From: an uncultured Bryobacteraceae bacterium
GTDB taxonomy: Bacteria; Acidobacteriota; Terriglobia; Bryobacterales; Bryobacteraceae
NCBI GenBank assembly: GCA_938003835.1
Contig: CALKXJ010000021.1
Span: 60,984 to 124,983, forward strand
Length of the DNA: 64,000 bases
Direction of reading: 5' to 3'
In this document: positions 43,939 to 51,981 of the stretch, piece after piece
How positions within the stretch are numbered: the stretch's first letter is position 1
Layout: each line of letters opens with the position of its first letter
Made by a program: the position numbers and the translations under genes
The notes under the pieces: model-generated
Database searches by the model: none
Told to the model about the DNA's origin: nothing
Seen by the model: the letters and a program-made list of their open reading frames with translations, nothing else

Positions 43939-44925
43939 TTGTTCGAACTGAGCGTCGAGAACGCCCACGACTACCTGGCGCGGCGGCCGGAGACGGCCCG
44001 CAAGCAGTGGCGGATCACGCCGCTCGCGGGCGGTGTCTCCAACACCGTCCTGCTGGCCGAATCCGGCTCCGCCCGGATCGTCCTCAAACAGGCGCTGGCC
44101 AAGCTCCGGGTGAAGGAAGACTGGTACGCCGATCGGACGCGCATCCACCGCGAGTGCGCGGCCATGCGGGAGCTCGCGCCGCATCTCGAGCCGGGCGCGG
44201 TTCCCCGGATCCTCTTCGAGGACGAGGAAAACTGCCTGTTCGCGATGGAGGCCGCGCCGCGCCGCGCCCGGACCTGGAAAGCCCTCTTACTGGAAGGACA
44301 GGCGCCGGCCGGGATCGCGGAGTCCGTGGGGGCCATGACCGCAGCGATGCTGCGCGCCAGTTGGGGCTCGGCCCGCTGGGAGGAACTTTACGGCGATCAG
44401 ACCGCCTTCGATCAGTTGCGACTCGATCCCTACTACCGCTTCACCGCCGAGCGGCACCCGGATCTGGCGCCTCAGTTCGGGGAGCGGATCGAGCTGGCGC
44501 GCCGGCGCTACGCGCTGGTGCACGGGGACTGGAGCCCGAAGAACTTCCTGGTTTGGGACGACCGGGTGATGGCGATCGACTTCGAAGTGATCCATTATGG
44601 GGACCCCTCTTTCGACGCCGCGTTTCTGTTGAATCATCTCCTGCTCAAATCGTTCTTCCGGCCGCAGCGGTCGCCGCAGTACGCCGTCGCCGCCCGGCGG
44701 TTCCTCGAGCAGGTGCAGGCAGCCCTCCCGGCGGAGGCCGCCTGGTTTGAAAGCACAACCGTCCGGCATCTGGGCTGCTTGCTACTGGCGCGCATCGACG
44801 GCAAGTCACCCGTGGAGTACATCGAGGAGGAGCCGCTGAAGGCAAGGATTCGGGGCTTCGCGCGCCGGTTGATCCTCGAGCCGCCGGACTCGGCGGCGGC
44901 TGTTTTCGCTAGCATACCGTCGTGA
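43939..44925 (+). CDS. aminoglycoside-phosphotransferase-like small-molecule kinase
   Basis: A 328-residue APH/choline-kinase-fold enzyme. The nucleotide-binding N-lobe has 'ITPLAGGVSNTVLLAESGSARIVLKQAL' with the conserved Lys; the catalytic loop is 'YALVHGDWSPKNFLVWDDRVMAIDFEVIHYGDPSFDAAF' (HGDxxxxN and the DFE metal motif). The family phosphorylates hydroxyls of small molecules such as aminoglycosides, choline, methylthioribose and homoserine. There is no sign of drug-resistance context. Its stop overlaps the GTG of a divergent enolase gene (GTGA), so both are translated together and may act in one pathway. The substrate is unknown. Confidence 0.75.
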   Translation: MFELSVENAHDYLARRPETARKQWRITPLAGGVSNTVLLAESGSARIVLKQALAKLRVKEDWYADRTRIHRECAAMRELAPHLEPGAVPRILFEDEENCLFAMEAAPRRARTWKALLLEGQAPAGIAESVGAMTAAMLRASWGSARWEELYGDQTAFDQLRLDPYYRFTAERHPDLAPQFGERIELARRRYALVHGDWSPKNFLVWDDRVMAIDFEVIHYGDPSFDAAFLLNHLLLKSFFRPQRSPQYAVAARRFLEQVQAALPAEAAWFESTTVRHLGCLLLARIDGKSPVEYIEEEPLKARIRGFARRLILEPPDSAAAVFASIPS

Positions 44926-46211
44926 AACTCACGCTTCGCCAACTGCGCGCGCTCGAGATTCTGGATTCACGCGGCCGCCCCACGGTGGCCGTCGAGGCCG
45001 TGCTGAGCGACGGAACCATCGCCTGGGCCCAGGTGCCCTCCGGCGCCTCCACAGGCCGGCACGAGGCGCTCGAGCTGCGCGACGGCGACCCCAAGCGCTA
45101 TGGCGGGGAGGGCGTGCGGCGCGCGGTGGCGAACGTCGAGGAGATTCTCTCGCCCGAGCTGGCCGGCTCGGACGTGGAGGATCAGGCCGCCCTCGACCGG
45201 CGGATGATCAAACTTGACGGCACCGAGAACAAATCGCGGCTCGGGGCCAACGCCATCCTGGGCGTCTCCTGCGCCGTGGCGCGGGCGGTGGCCCGCGCCC
45301 GCGGCATTCCGCTCTGGCAGCATCTCAGCGAGGGGCGCCGGCCGGTGCTTCCCGTGCCCATGGTGAACATTCTCTCGGGCGGGTTGCATGCCGACCGCAA
45401 CATCGAATTTCAGGACTTTCTCGTCATCCCGCACGGCTTTTCCAGCTTCAGCGCGGCGGTCGAAGCCACCGTGGCCGTGCACCGGACGGTGTTCCGGTTG
45501 CTGAAGGAGCGCGGCTACCGGCTTACCGGGGTGGCCGATGAAGGCGGCTGGGGCCCGCTGGCCGAATCCAACGAGCGGCCGCTCGAGATCCTGGCGCAGG
45601 CCATCGAGGCAGCCGGCTACAGCCCGGGCGAGCAAGTCTCCCTCGCCCTGGACGTCGCCGCTTCGCACTTCTATCACGAGGGCGGCTACGAGCTGGCAAC
45701 CGAGGGCCGCACGCTCGCCAGCGACCAGATGATCGAGCGGCTTGCAGACTGGGCCCGGCGCTACCCGGTGCTCTCGATCGAGGACGGGCTCGACCAGGAC
45801 GACTGGGGCGCCTGGAGCCGCCTGACGCGCCGGCTCGGCGACCAGGTTCAGATCCTCGGCGACGATCTGTTCACGACGAACCCGCGGCGGCTCGAGCGCG
45901 GCGTCGCGCTGGGCGCGGCGAACGCGGTCCTGGTGAAGATGAACCAGATCGGTACGTTGACGGAAACCTTCGAGGTCATCGACCGCGCCAGTGCCGCCGG
46001 CATGCTGGCGGTGGTTTCGACGCGATCGGGCGAAACCGAGGATGCCTTCGTCGCGGATCTGGCGGTGGCGAGCGGCGCCGGGCAGTTCAAGCCCGGCTCG
46101 GTGACGCGTTCCGAGCGGCTGGCGAAGTTCAACCGGTTGCTCGAAATCGAAGCGCGCGCCGGCTTGTCCTATCCCGGTTCGGCCGTTTTCGCGCGGTTCA
46201 TTTCACGTTGA
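44922..46211 (+). CDS. eno: enolase-family protein with altered active site (divergent enolase paralogue)
   Basis: A 429-residue enolase. Most catalytic residues are present: SGASTG loop (40-45), His156, Glu207 in ADEGGW, Asp244, Glu287 in IEDGL, Asp314 in GDDLF, Lys339 in VKMNQIGTLTE and Lys390. Two differ from classical enolases: the Glu of 'QEFM' is Asp165 (FQDFL), and the His of 'SHRSGETED' is Thr367 (STRSGETED). The N of the 'NGG' turn is Ser. These residues line the substrate pocket, so the enzyme may act on 2-phosphoglycerate poorly or on another acid. Such paralogues exist in several bacterial phyla. Coupling to an APH-type kinase supports a role outside glycolysis, but I cannot exclude that this is the only enolase of the genome. 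Confidence 0.8.
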   Translation: MKLTLRQLRALEILDSRGRPTVAVEAVLSDGTIAWAQVPSGASTGRHEALELRDGDPKRYGGEGVRRAVANVEEILSPELAGSDVEDQAALDRRMIKLDGTENKSRLGANAILGVSCAVARAVARARGIPLWQHLSEGRRPVLPVPMVNILSGGLHADRNIEFQDFLVIPHGFSSFSAAVEATVAVHRTVFRLLKERGYRLTGVADEGGWGPLAESNERPLEILAQAIEAAGYSPGEQVSLALDVAASHFYHEGGYELATEGRTLASDQMIERLADWARRYPVLSIEDGLDQDDWGAWSRLTRRLGDQVQILGDDLFTTNPRRLERGVALGAANAVLVKMNQIGTLTETFEVIDRASAAGMLAVVSTRSGETEDAFVADLAVASGAGQFKPGSVTRSERLAKFNRLLEIEARAGLSYPGSAVFARFISR

Positions 46212-46722
46212 TCGTCCCGCGGCAGTTGGGCGAGCCGCACCGGCAGGGGACCCGCTCGACATCCTTGTCGAAGTGGTAGTCCACCGTCAGCTCTTCGCCC
46301 GGGGCGATGTCCCGCTTGCTCATGTAGAGGATGTGACCTTTGACGATCTTGGCGTAGAGGTTCGGCTCGCAGCTATGGTTGATAAACTCGGCGCCGCTGC
46401 CGCCGACGGCGCCGTCGATAGTCCAGTAGGCGTCCAGCGTGAAGAGGTAGTTGTAAGGGGCCTCCGCGCGGCGCTTGGTTTCACGCCGGCTGATGCGTTC
46501 ACCCGTATACTCGATCACCTTGCGCCCGGCCGGGATGGGCTCGTCGGCATAGACTCCCCAGCGGTGGATCTTCGAGCGGCCGATCCGGAGGCGGAAGCAG
46601 CAATAGCGGGGGTCGATCTTCGGCTTGGGTCCCGGGTAGCGGGGCGAGGCCCGATCGGCGGGCGCTTTCACCTGGGATTTCGTCGAGCTGCTGCGCGCCT
46701 GTGAGGACCGACGGCGAGCCAT
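46198..46722 (-). CDS. SET-domain protein lysine methyltransferase
   Basis: A 174-residue protein with a basic, disordered N-terminus (1-35) and a complete SET domain (about 40-155): 'RSKIHRWGVYADEPIPAGRKVIEYTGERIS', 'FINHSCEPN' (113-121, the SAM-binding knot) and 'GEELTVDYHF' with the catalytic Tyr149. A post-SET Cys cluster follows (Cys160, Cys162, Cys167), which would bind zinc with the SET Cys. SET domains methylate lysines of proteins; bacterial targets are largely unknown. It is preceded by a 30-residue membrane peptide gene and converges on the enolase gene with a 14-bp overlap. Confidence 0.88.
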   Translation of the reverse strand: MARRRSSQARSSSTKSQVKAPADRASPRYPGPKPKIDPRYCCFRLRIGRSKIHRWGVYADEPIPAGRKVIEYTGERISRRETKRRAEAPYNYLFTLDAYWTIDGAVGGSGAEFINHSCEPNLYAKIVKGHILYMSKRDIAPGEELTVDYHFDKDVERVPCRCGSPNCRGTINVK

Positions 46723-46730
46723 TCTGTGCG

Positions 46731-46823
46731 CTACTTCGACTGGCGCCGGCGCCGGAGGATCAGCACCAGCACGATGGCGACCGCCAGCGCCAGGCTGATG
46801 TATTGGATCAGTTCGCTGGTCAA
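46731..46823 (-). CDS. small single-span membrane peptide, 30 residues
   Basis: A TTG-started frame encoding a 30-residue peptide: TSELIQY, a hydrophobic stretch rich in Leu, Ala, Val and Ile (about 9-23), and a basic tail RRRRQSK. This is the shape of a membrane-anchored microprotein with the C-terminus in the cytoplasm. A TATAAT box ends 14 nt upstream, and the stop lies 8 nt before the ATG of the SET gene, so it would be the first gene of a SET operon. The start is non-standard and no ribosome binding site is visible, so it may be a leader rather than a stable protein. Confidence 0.4.
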   Translation of the reverse strand: MTSELIQYISLALAVAIVLVLILRRRRQSK

Positions 46824-46837
46824 GGCTTCAGGGAGTG

Positions 46838-46843
46838 ATTATA
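46838..46843 (-). promoter_or_regulatory. -10 box (TATAAT) before the small peptide and SET genes
   Basis: Perfect TATAAT on the minus strand, 14 nt before TTG 46823. It lies in the gap after the FkbM gene, so the SET operon is transcribed separately from the upstream genes. Confidence 0.5.
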
Positions 46844-46869
46844 CCGAGCCGGAGAAGGTTCGCCAAGCC

Positions 46870-47601
46870 TCAGAGCCGGAAACGCGCCGCGAGCTCGCGG
46901 GCAAGAAAGAAAGCGTCGACCGAGTACAGACGGCCGTGCTCGTCGCGGAACTGCTCGCCGAAATCGACGAGCGTGAACCCCAGCGGCTTCAGCAGGGCGA
47001 TGATTTCAGGCAGAAGCGGCGTCCGGGGTCCGTAGCCCCGCTCGAGCCAGGTTTCGAGGAGCAGCGCTCCGGCGTGCCGGATGGTCTCTTGCCCGCCGCG
47101 GAGGACGGCCGCCTCGTAACCTTGCGTGTCGATCTTGACAATGTCGGGAGGCTCGAGGTTCCGCTCGCGCACGTAACTATCGAGCCGCCGGACCGGAACG
47201 CTCCGGCGCTCGCGGATCAGGGGCAGCTCACCGCGGTCGTTCAGCGAGCTGCCGAAGCCGTCTTCGGCCACCGCGATCGTCTCCTCACCGTCCTCCTCGC
47301 CGAGAGCGATCGCATGCAGCACGAGGTGGGGCACGCGCTCGAGGCGCGCCCCGAGCTCAGCGGCGAACACCGGATGAGAGGCGAGCGGCTCGAACAGATG
47401 GCAGCGCGCGCCGGGGAAGATACCAAGCATGGTCTCTGACCAGACGCCGGTCGAAGCGCCGACATCGTAAATCACCCGTGCACGGAAGCCACCACGGCGG
47501 AGCCGGCTGAGGAAGCGCTGATCGGCGCCAAACAGGGGCGAAAGGCGGCGAAGCCGCACCCGCCAGTCGGAAAGCTTCTCCCGCAGCCGCTCGAAACTCA
47601 T
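46870..47601 (-). CDS. FkbM-family methyltransferase
   Basis: A 243-residue enzyme. The class I SAM motif is 'VIYDVGASTGVWSETML', followed by 'RCHLFEPLASHPVFAAEL', 'LHAIALGEEDGEETIAV' and the FkbM signature region 'RRLDSYVRERNLEPPDIVKIDTQGYEAAVLRGG'. FkbM-type enzymes O-methylate sugars and polyketides; cell-surface glycan methylation is a common context. Start ATG 47601 overlaps the stop of the beta-CASP nuclease as ATGA. Substrate unknown. Confidence 0.88.
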   Translation of the reverse strand: MSFERLREKLSDWRVRLRRLSPLFGADQRFLSRLRRGGFRARVIYDVGASTGVWSETMLGIFPGARCHLFEPLASHPVFAAELGARLERVPHLVLHAIALGEEDGEETIAVAEDGFGSSLNDRGELPLIRERRSVPVRRLDSYVRERNLEPPDIVKIDTQGYEAAVLRGGQETIRHAGALLLETWLERGYGPRTPLLPEIIALLKPLGFTLVDFGEQFRDEHGRLYSVDAFFLARELAARFRL

Positions 47602-49013
47602 TTGAGCTCGAAGCTTGCGCCACGCTCGGGGATCAGAGTTTCGATCCCGTAGACCTCGCCGATGCGCGCGGCGAGCGCTTGCGCCTGGAGCGCTTCCCCA
47701 TGCACCAGAAAGATGCGTTTCAAGGTGGGCGTGAGCGGCCTGATCCAGCGCAGCAGGCCCGCCTGGTCGGCATGCGCGCTGAGCTCGTTCAGGGTCTCCA
47801 CTTCCGCGCGCAGGCGCATCGGCTCGCCGAAGATCGGCACTTCCGGGAGCCGGTCCACCAGTTTGCGGCCCAGCGTATGCTCGGCCTGGAAGCCCGTGAT
47901 CAGCACCGTGTTGCGGGGATCCTCGATGTTGTTCTTCAGGTGATGGAGGATGCGCCCCACCTCGCACATGCCGGAAGCCGAAATCACGACGAACGGTCCC
48001 CGCAGGTCATTCAGCGCCTTGGACTCGGCCACGTCCCGCACGTAGCGGAGGCGCCGGAAGCCGAACGGATCGGCGCCGTCCCAGAGGTAACGATTCGTCT
48101 CCTCGTCGTAGCATTCGGTATGCCGCCGGTAGATCTCGGTGACGTCGACGGCCAAAGGGCTGTCGACGAAGATGGGAATATCCGGAATCCGGCGTGCCTC
48201 GGCAAGCTGGTGCAACAACAGCACCAGTTGCTGCGTCCGGCCCACGGCGAAGGCGGGCACGATCAGCTTGCCGCCGCGTTGAGCCGTGCGGTTGACGATG
48301 CGTTCCAGCTTCTGGACGACCATTTCCTCCTGTTTGTGCAGCCGGTCGCCGTAGGTGCTCTCGAGAATGAGGTAATCCACCGGCGGCAGAGGCTGCGGGT
48401 CGCGAAGGATGGGTAGCTCGGGTCGACCCACGTCGCCGGAGAAGGCCAGCCGCAACCGGCTTCCGTTGCGACGCCAGTCGAAGACGAGCGCGGTGGAGCC
48501 GAGCAGGTGCCCGGCGTCATAAGCCTCGCAAACCAGCCCCTCTTCGAGCTCGAACGGGACGCGGTAGCCGACCGGGGAAAGCAGGGGGAGCGTGCGCTCC
48601 ACCTCCTCGAGCGTGTACAGGGGCTCGATCTCGGGCGTCTCGTCCTCGCCCAGGACCGCGCGCCGGCGGCGGTGGCGTTTGTTGAGGTACTCGGCGTCCT
48701 TTTCGTGGATGTGCGCCGAATCGCGCAGCATCGCCTGGCAGAGGTCCGCCGTGGCCTGCGTGGTGTAGATCGGCCCGTCGAAGCCGTGGCGTACCAGCGA
48801 GGGGAGGTTCCCGCTATGGTCGATGTGGGCATGCGAAAGCACCACTGCTTCGAGCTCTGCGGCGGCGAACGGCAGATTGAGGTTGCGCTCCCTGGCCTCC
48901 TGTCGCCGCCCCTGATAGAGGCCGCAGTCGAGCAGATACTTCCTGCCGTCCACTTCGAGCTCGTGCATCGAGCCGGTCACCGTGCGAACCGCTCCCCAAA
49001 AGGTCAATTTCAT
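47598..49013 (-). CDS. MBL-fold beta-CASP ribonuclease (RNA-specificity-domain metallohydrolase)
   Basis: A 471-residue protein. The metallo-beta-lactamase motifs are SHAHIDHSG (HxHxDH), a His in the 'AYDAGHLLGS' segment, and Asp in 'FSGDVGRPELP'. The beta-CASP domain contains 'LIVPAFAVGRTQQLVLLLHQL' and 'VVISASGMCEVGRILHHLKNN', and the C-terminal 'SAHADQAGLLRWI' supplies the last metal His, followed by 'IFLVHGE'. This is the CPSF-73/YSH1-like type of RNA endonuclease seen in bacteria, acting on RNA ends or mRNAs. ATG 49013 gives the family start MKLTFWGAVRTVTGS; a further in-frame ATG at 49034 is less likely. Confidence 0.9.
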   Translation of the reverse strand: MKLTFWGAVRTVTGSMHELEVDGRKYLLDCGLYQGRRQEARERNLNLPFAAAELEAVVLSHAHIDHSGNLPSLVRHGFDGPIYTTQATADLCQAMLRDSAHIHEKDAEYLNKRHRRRRAVLGEDETPEIEPLYTLEEVERTLPLLSPVGYRVPFELEEGLVCEAYDAGHLLGSTALVFDWRRNGSRLRLAFSGDVGRPELPILRDPQPLPPVDYLILESTYGDRLHKQEEMVVQKLERIVNRTAQRGGKLIVPAFAVGRTQQLVLLLHQLAEARRIPDIPIFVDSPLAVDVTEIYRRHTECYDEETNRYLWDGADPFGFRRLRYVRDVAESKALNDLRGPFVVISASGMCEVGRILHHLKNNIEDPRNTVLITGFQAEHTLGRKLVDRLPEVPIFGEPMRLRAEVETLNELSAHADQAGLLRWIRPLTPTLKRIFLVHGEALQAQALAARIGEVYGIETLIPERGASFELK

Positions 49014-49642
49014 GAAAACAGCCGCCTGACCCATGGTTGTAGCACGGCGCCCTTGCGCCCGGCGGGGAGCGGGATTCTGCGCCGTGACCCTTCTCCGGCT
49101 CCGACGGGGCGCGCGGGTCCGAGCTGCGGACCACACCGACGCCGGAATTGCCAAGTGTGTCGGCAGCGGGTTCCTTGAACGCCCTCCGGTCCGGCCAGGT
49201 CTTGGCAGACGGTCCGACTTCGCGCGGCCCGTCACCGTCGCCGATACGATCAGCGCGCGCCGCGACGCTCCCGCCGCAGTCCAGCTCTCAGGGTCAGCTT
49301 ATCAGTGGCGCGCCGGTCCTGCTGGAATCGAAGCCCGGGATGATGGTGCGATGTCCCCAGCCCCGGGTGTCCAGGCCCGGCCCGCCGGCGCTCGTTGCCG
49401 CGCTGGATACCTGGCTTTTCGGTGACGTTGCCCAGTCCTTTGTGTCTTCGCCGCCGTTGCAAACGACGGTGCGGTTGAAGCGGACTTAGCCTCAGGCGCC
49501 CCCGAACACCGTTACTCCACGCCTGACCTCTCTCGCGGTCGAGAGCTTTGAGCTGCTCTGGCTGTTTGGCTCTGAGGAGTCCCTGCCGCGGAAAGGGGGA
49601 CCGCTAACGACTCACGCGCCCCCACCGGCCGGTACGGGCATG
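49014..49642. other. 629-bp region without a recognised gene
   Basis: Several overlapping open frames run through this stretch on both strands, but none shows a known domain, a ribosome binding site or a consistent composition. It holds a 6-bp hairpin GGTCCG-AGCTG-CGGACC (49116-49132). I looked for RNase P RNA, tmRNA and common riboswitch signatures and found none. It may be decayed coding DNA or an unrecognised RNA. Confidence 0.4.
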
Positions 49643-50632
49643 TCAACCGCCATCGGAGACCAGCCGATCGTCCCCCGCGGAGGCGGTGACCTCTCCCGCA
49701 TCGTGCGACCGCCGGAGAGCGAACACGCAGCCGGGCAGGTGCTCCGGGCGGCACTCGAATTGCGCCACGCTGCGCGGATCGAAGCGGCCCGCCGTCAAAT
49801 AAGCCGTGGCCGCGCCGGCCGCCACCCAGGGCTGCACCAGCACCAGCGGCAGCAGATACTTTTTAGACCGCACCAACGACTCGTTCACGCCGCGCACGCG
49901 CCTGCTGGCAGGCGCTCCCGGCACCTGCGGCACGACGAAGTGCGACGCTCCGCCGCCCGACCGGTGAGCAAAACGGACCAGGGAACGGGCTGCCTGCTTC
50001 GGCGTCGTGATTCCCAGATCGGCCACCACGTTTCGCCGGATCGCCCCGGGGTAGTAGAAGTGGATCACATCTTTGGCAAAATCGGCGCAGTTGCGAACGA
50101 AGATGTTGAAACGTCGCTCGTTCGGCTGCTCGTTGAGATATTTGATGAGCCGCTCGTCGTCCTCGGGCGTGGTCTTGAGCGCCAGACCATACAACGTCCG
50201 GTCATACGCGGCGCCGAGCAGTTGCACCCAGTCGCCCGCCGGCATGCCGCCGTCCGGCGCGTCCGGGACGATGTCGCGCAGGTGCCGCCGGCGCCAGGCG
50301 TCACGAAGCTGCGCGACGGTCTCGCTGTCCACCGCTTCCGGCACGTCTTCCAGCCGGTCGACGGCATAAAGGTATGGGACCAACGGGATGGCCAGCCAGT
50401 CGTAACCGCCGATCCGGTTATACCGGCTGATCACCGCTCCGAGCTCGCCCTCGCGGCACGGCCGCAATCGAAACGGTAGGTCGGCGCAGACGCGCGAGAG
50501 ATAGACGGCTGCATGTCCGGTCGGATTGAAGAACCCAAACCTGCCGTAAGGCTCGCCGACTAACAACGCAACAGCCGCTTGCAGCGGCATCGCGGCAGCC
50601 AGCAGCGTGAGGAGGAGAACGTCTCGGCGCAT
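49643..50632 (-). CDS. exported protein with circularly permuted papain-like (LRAT/NlpC-type) motif
   Basis: A 329-residue protein with a signal peptide (to about residue 20). The motif 'GFFNPTGHAAVYLSRVC' (His40) comes first and 'FNIFVRNCADFAKDVIHFYYPGA' (Asn181-Cys182) comes later, the His-then-Asn-Cys order of permuted papain-like peptidases or acyltransferases such as the YaeF/YiiX and LRAT groups. An enzyme acting on cell-wall peptides or lipids is plausible. The last 90 residues include a hydrophobic segment ('YLLPLVLVQPWVAAGAATAYL') that could anchor it. I infer the fold from spacing and motif only. Confidence 0.55.
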   Translation of the reverse strand: MRRDVLLLTLLAAAMPLQAAVALLVGEPYGRFGFFNPTGHAAVYLSRVCADLPFRLRPCREGELGAVISRYNRIGGYDWLAIPLVPYLYAVDRLEDVPEAVDSETVAQLRDAWRRRHLRDIVPDAPDGGMPAGDWVQLLGAAYDRTLYGLALKTTPEDDERLIKYLNEQPNERRFNIFVRNCADFAKDVIHFYYPGAIRRNVVADLGITTPKQAARSLVRFAHRSGGGASHFVVPQVPGAPASRRVRGVNESLVRSKKYLLPLVLVQPWVAAGAATAYLTAGRFDPRSVAQFECRPEHLPGCVFALRRSHDAGEVTASAGDDRLVSDGG

Positions 50633-50716
50633 CGTGTCGATCGGCCGGCGGCGCGGCAGCCTCTTTCATTGTCCCATGATGGTACAGCTCCGCCGTCTGC
50701 GCCCCCGGAGCGCCGG

Positions 50717-51943
50717 TCAGCCCGATGCCGGGGAACCCGGCCTGGGCGGCAAGCCGCGGCAATAGGTGGATTCGCGCGGCGCCTGGTAGCGGACCTCGAG
50801 CATGGGTGTTTCCAGGCGGCGGTAGCCCTGAATGCGTGATTCGAGCAACCAGTCGAGCGCCATGCTCGTGAGAAGCGTCCGCTCGACCGGGTAGGTAGCA
50901 ACGCCCGACTCGAACATCTTCTCGATGGCGCCGATCAGGCAGGCGAAATGCCAGTAGGGCCGCCGGCCTTCCGCCCACATGAGCGTGGACTCGGGTTCAG
51001 CAGCACCCTCACGCTCGAGCGCCACGGTGAAGTCGCGCACCGCGCCGGTGAGCAGAAACGCCGCCGCCTCCAGCCCGTCGTTGTACTCGAGAAGAAAAAG
51101 GGCGGGCTCGTTGACGCGTCCGCGCCACGGCCCCGGTTGGAGCGTCAGGCTGCGGGCCAGAGCCGCCTCGAGCAGCCGCCGCACCCAGGGTGTGCCGTCG
51201 ACGTAATCCCAAACCGCGCCCCCCTCTAGACACCGCACGGCCCGGATGCCGGTCTCCCCGCCGGCCCGGCGCTCGACGACGGCCTGCAAGCTCTCGAGCA
51301 GGTGAAACCCATAGATGTCTAGCCCGCTGTAGCTCACCGCCACGGCGTGGCGCAGCTTTGCGCCCCAATCGAGATCCCAGTCCGGCCGCCGGTAGGTCAC
51401 CGGGATCGACGAGCCTGCCATGAACGGGAACTTGAGCTCGCGCGCGATCTCGACCATCCGGCGCGCCTTGATCCAGCTATAGGAAAGGTGCTTGTCGTTG
51501 AAGACGGGCACCGCACGGCCGCTGCGGCGGAAGACGTCCGTGATCTCGAGAAACATCTCGAAGCGGGGATACAGCGTCTGCGCCTTGTCGTTCACCGGAT
51601 AGTCCCCGTGCTCGCCGATGAGCAGCACGCCGTCCACGGCGAGGCTGTCACCGCCAAGCGTGAGCGCCTCGAAGATGGTGCGATAGATGGGAACCCCGTG
51701 TTTCCGGGCCACCTCCCGGCTCAGGTCGTTCGAGGTCGTCTGGGCGACATAGAGAGAGGCGATCCGCGAGGCGGGCCGCGGCGGGCGCCCGTCCTGGTTA
51801 TAGCCCTCCAGATACTTGCCCACGATCACGTCGGCGTGGGAGTTCGGCCGATAGACCGTAACCACGGCGGCGATCTTGCGCGGCGAGGCTTGCGGGCATG
51901 CAGGAAGCGCCGCCAGAGAAAGAAATTGTCTGCGATCCATCAT
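50717..51943 (-). CDS. Tat-signal protein of unknown function
   Basis: A 408-residue protein. The N-terminus MMDRRQFLSLAALPAC has a twin-arginine motif and possible lipobox Cys. The body opens with 'IAAVVTVYRPNSHADVIVGKYLEGY', 'RIASLYVAQTTSNDLSREVARKHGVPIY', 'VDGVLLIGEHGDYPVNDKAQTLYPRFEMF' and 'HLSYSW', an alpha/beta fold with a Rossmann-like start. I have seen this type unannotated in Acidobacteria and Planctomycetes. The function is not known. It follows the DegT-like gene by 38 bp on the same strand, so a joint secreted pathway is possible. Confidence 0.6.
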   Translation of the reverse strand: MMDRRQFLSLAALPACPQASPRKIAAVVTVYRPNSHADVIVGKYLEGYNQDGRPPRPASRIASLYVAQTTSNDLSREVARKHGVPIYRTIFEALTLGGDSLAVDGVLLIGEHGDYPVNDKAQTLYPRFEMFLEITDVFRRSGRAVPVFNDKHLSYSWIKARRMVEIARELKFPFMAGSSIPVTYRRPDWDLDWGAKLRHAVAVSYSGLDIYGFHLLESLQAVVERRAGGETGIRAVRCLEGGAVWDYVDGTPWVRRLLEAALARSLTLQPGPWRGRVNEPALFLLEYNDGLEAAAFLLTGAVRDFTVALEREGAAEPESTLMWAEGRRPYWHFACLIGAIEKMFESGVATYPVERTLLTSMALDWLLESRIQGYRRLETPMLEVRYQAPRESTYCRGLPPRPGSPASG

Positions 51944-51981
51944 CGTGCGAACCGGATCTGTCGAGCTGAAGCGGCGTCGTT

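Noticed and set aside
47598..49235. N-terminal extension of the beta-CASP nuclease to 49235
   Set aside because: The extra 74 residues are Arg/Pro-rich and outside the family; the canonical start MKLTFWG is at 49013.
49033..49489. Short plus-strand frames (130 and 113 residues) in the unassigned region
   Set aside because: No recognisable domain, no ribosome binding site, and the two frames overlap each other; not supported as genes.
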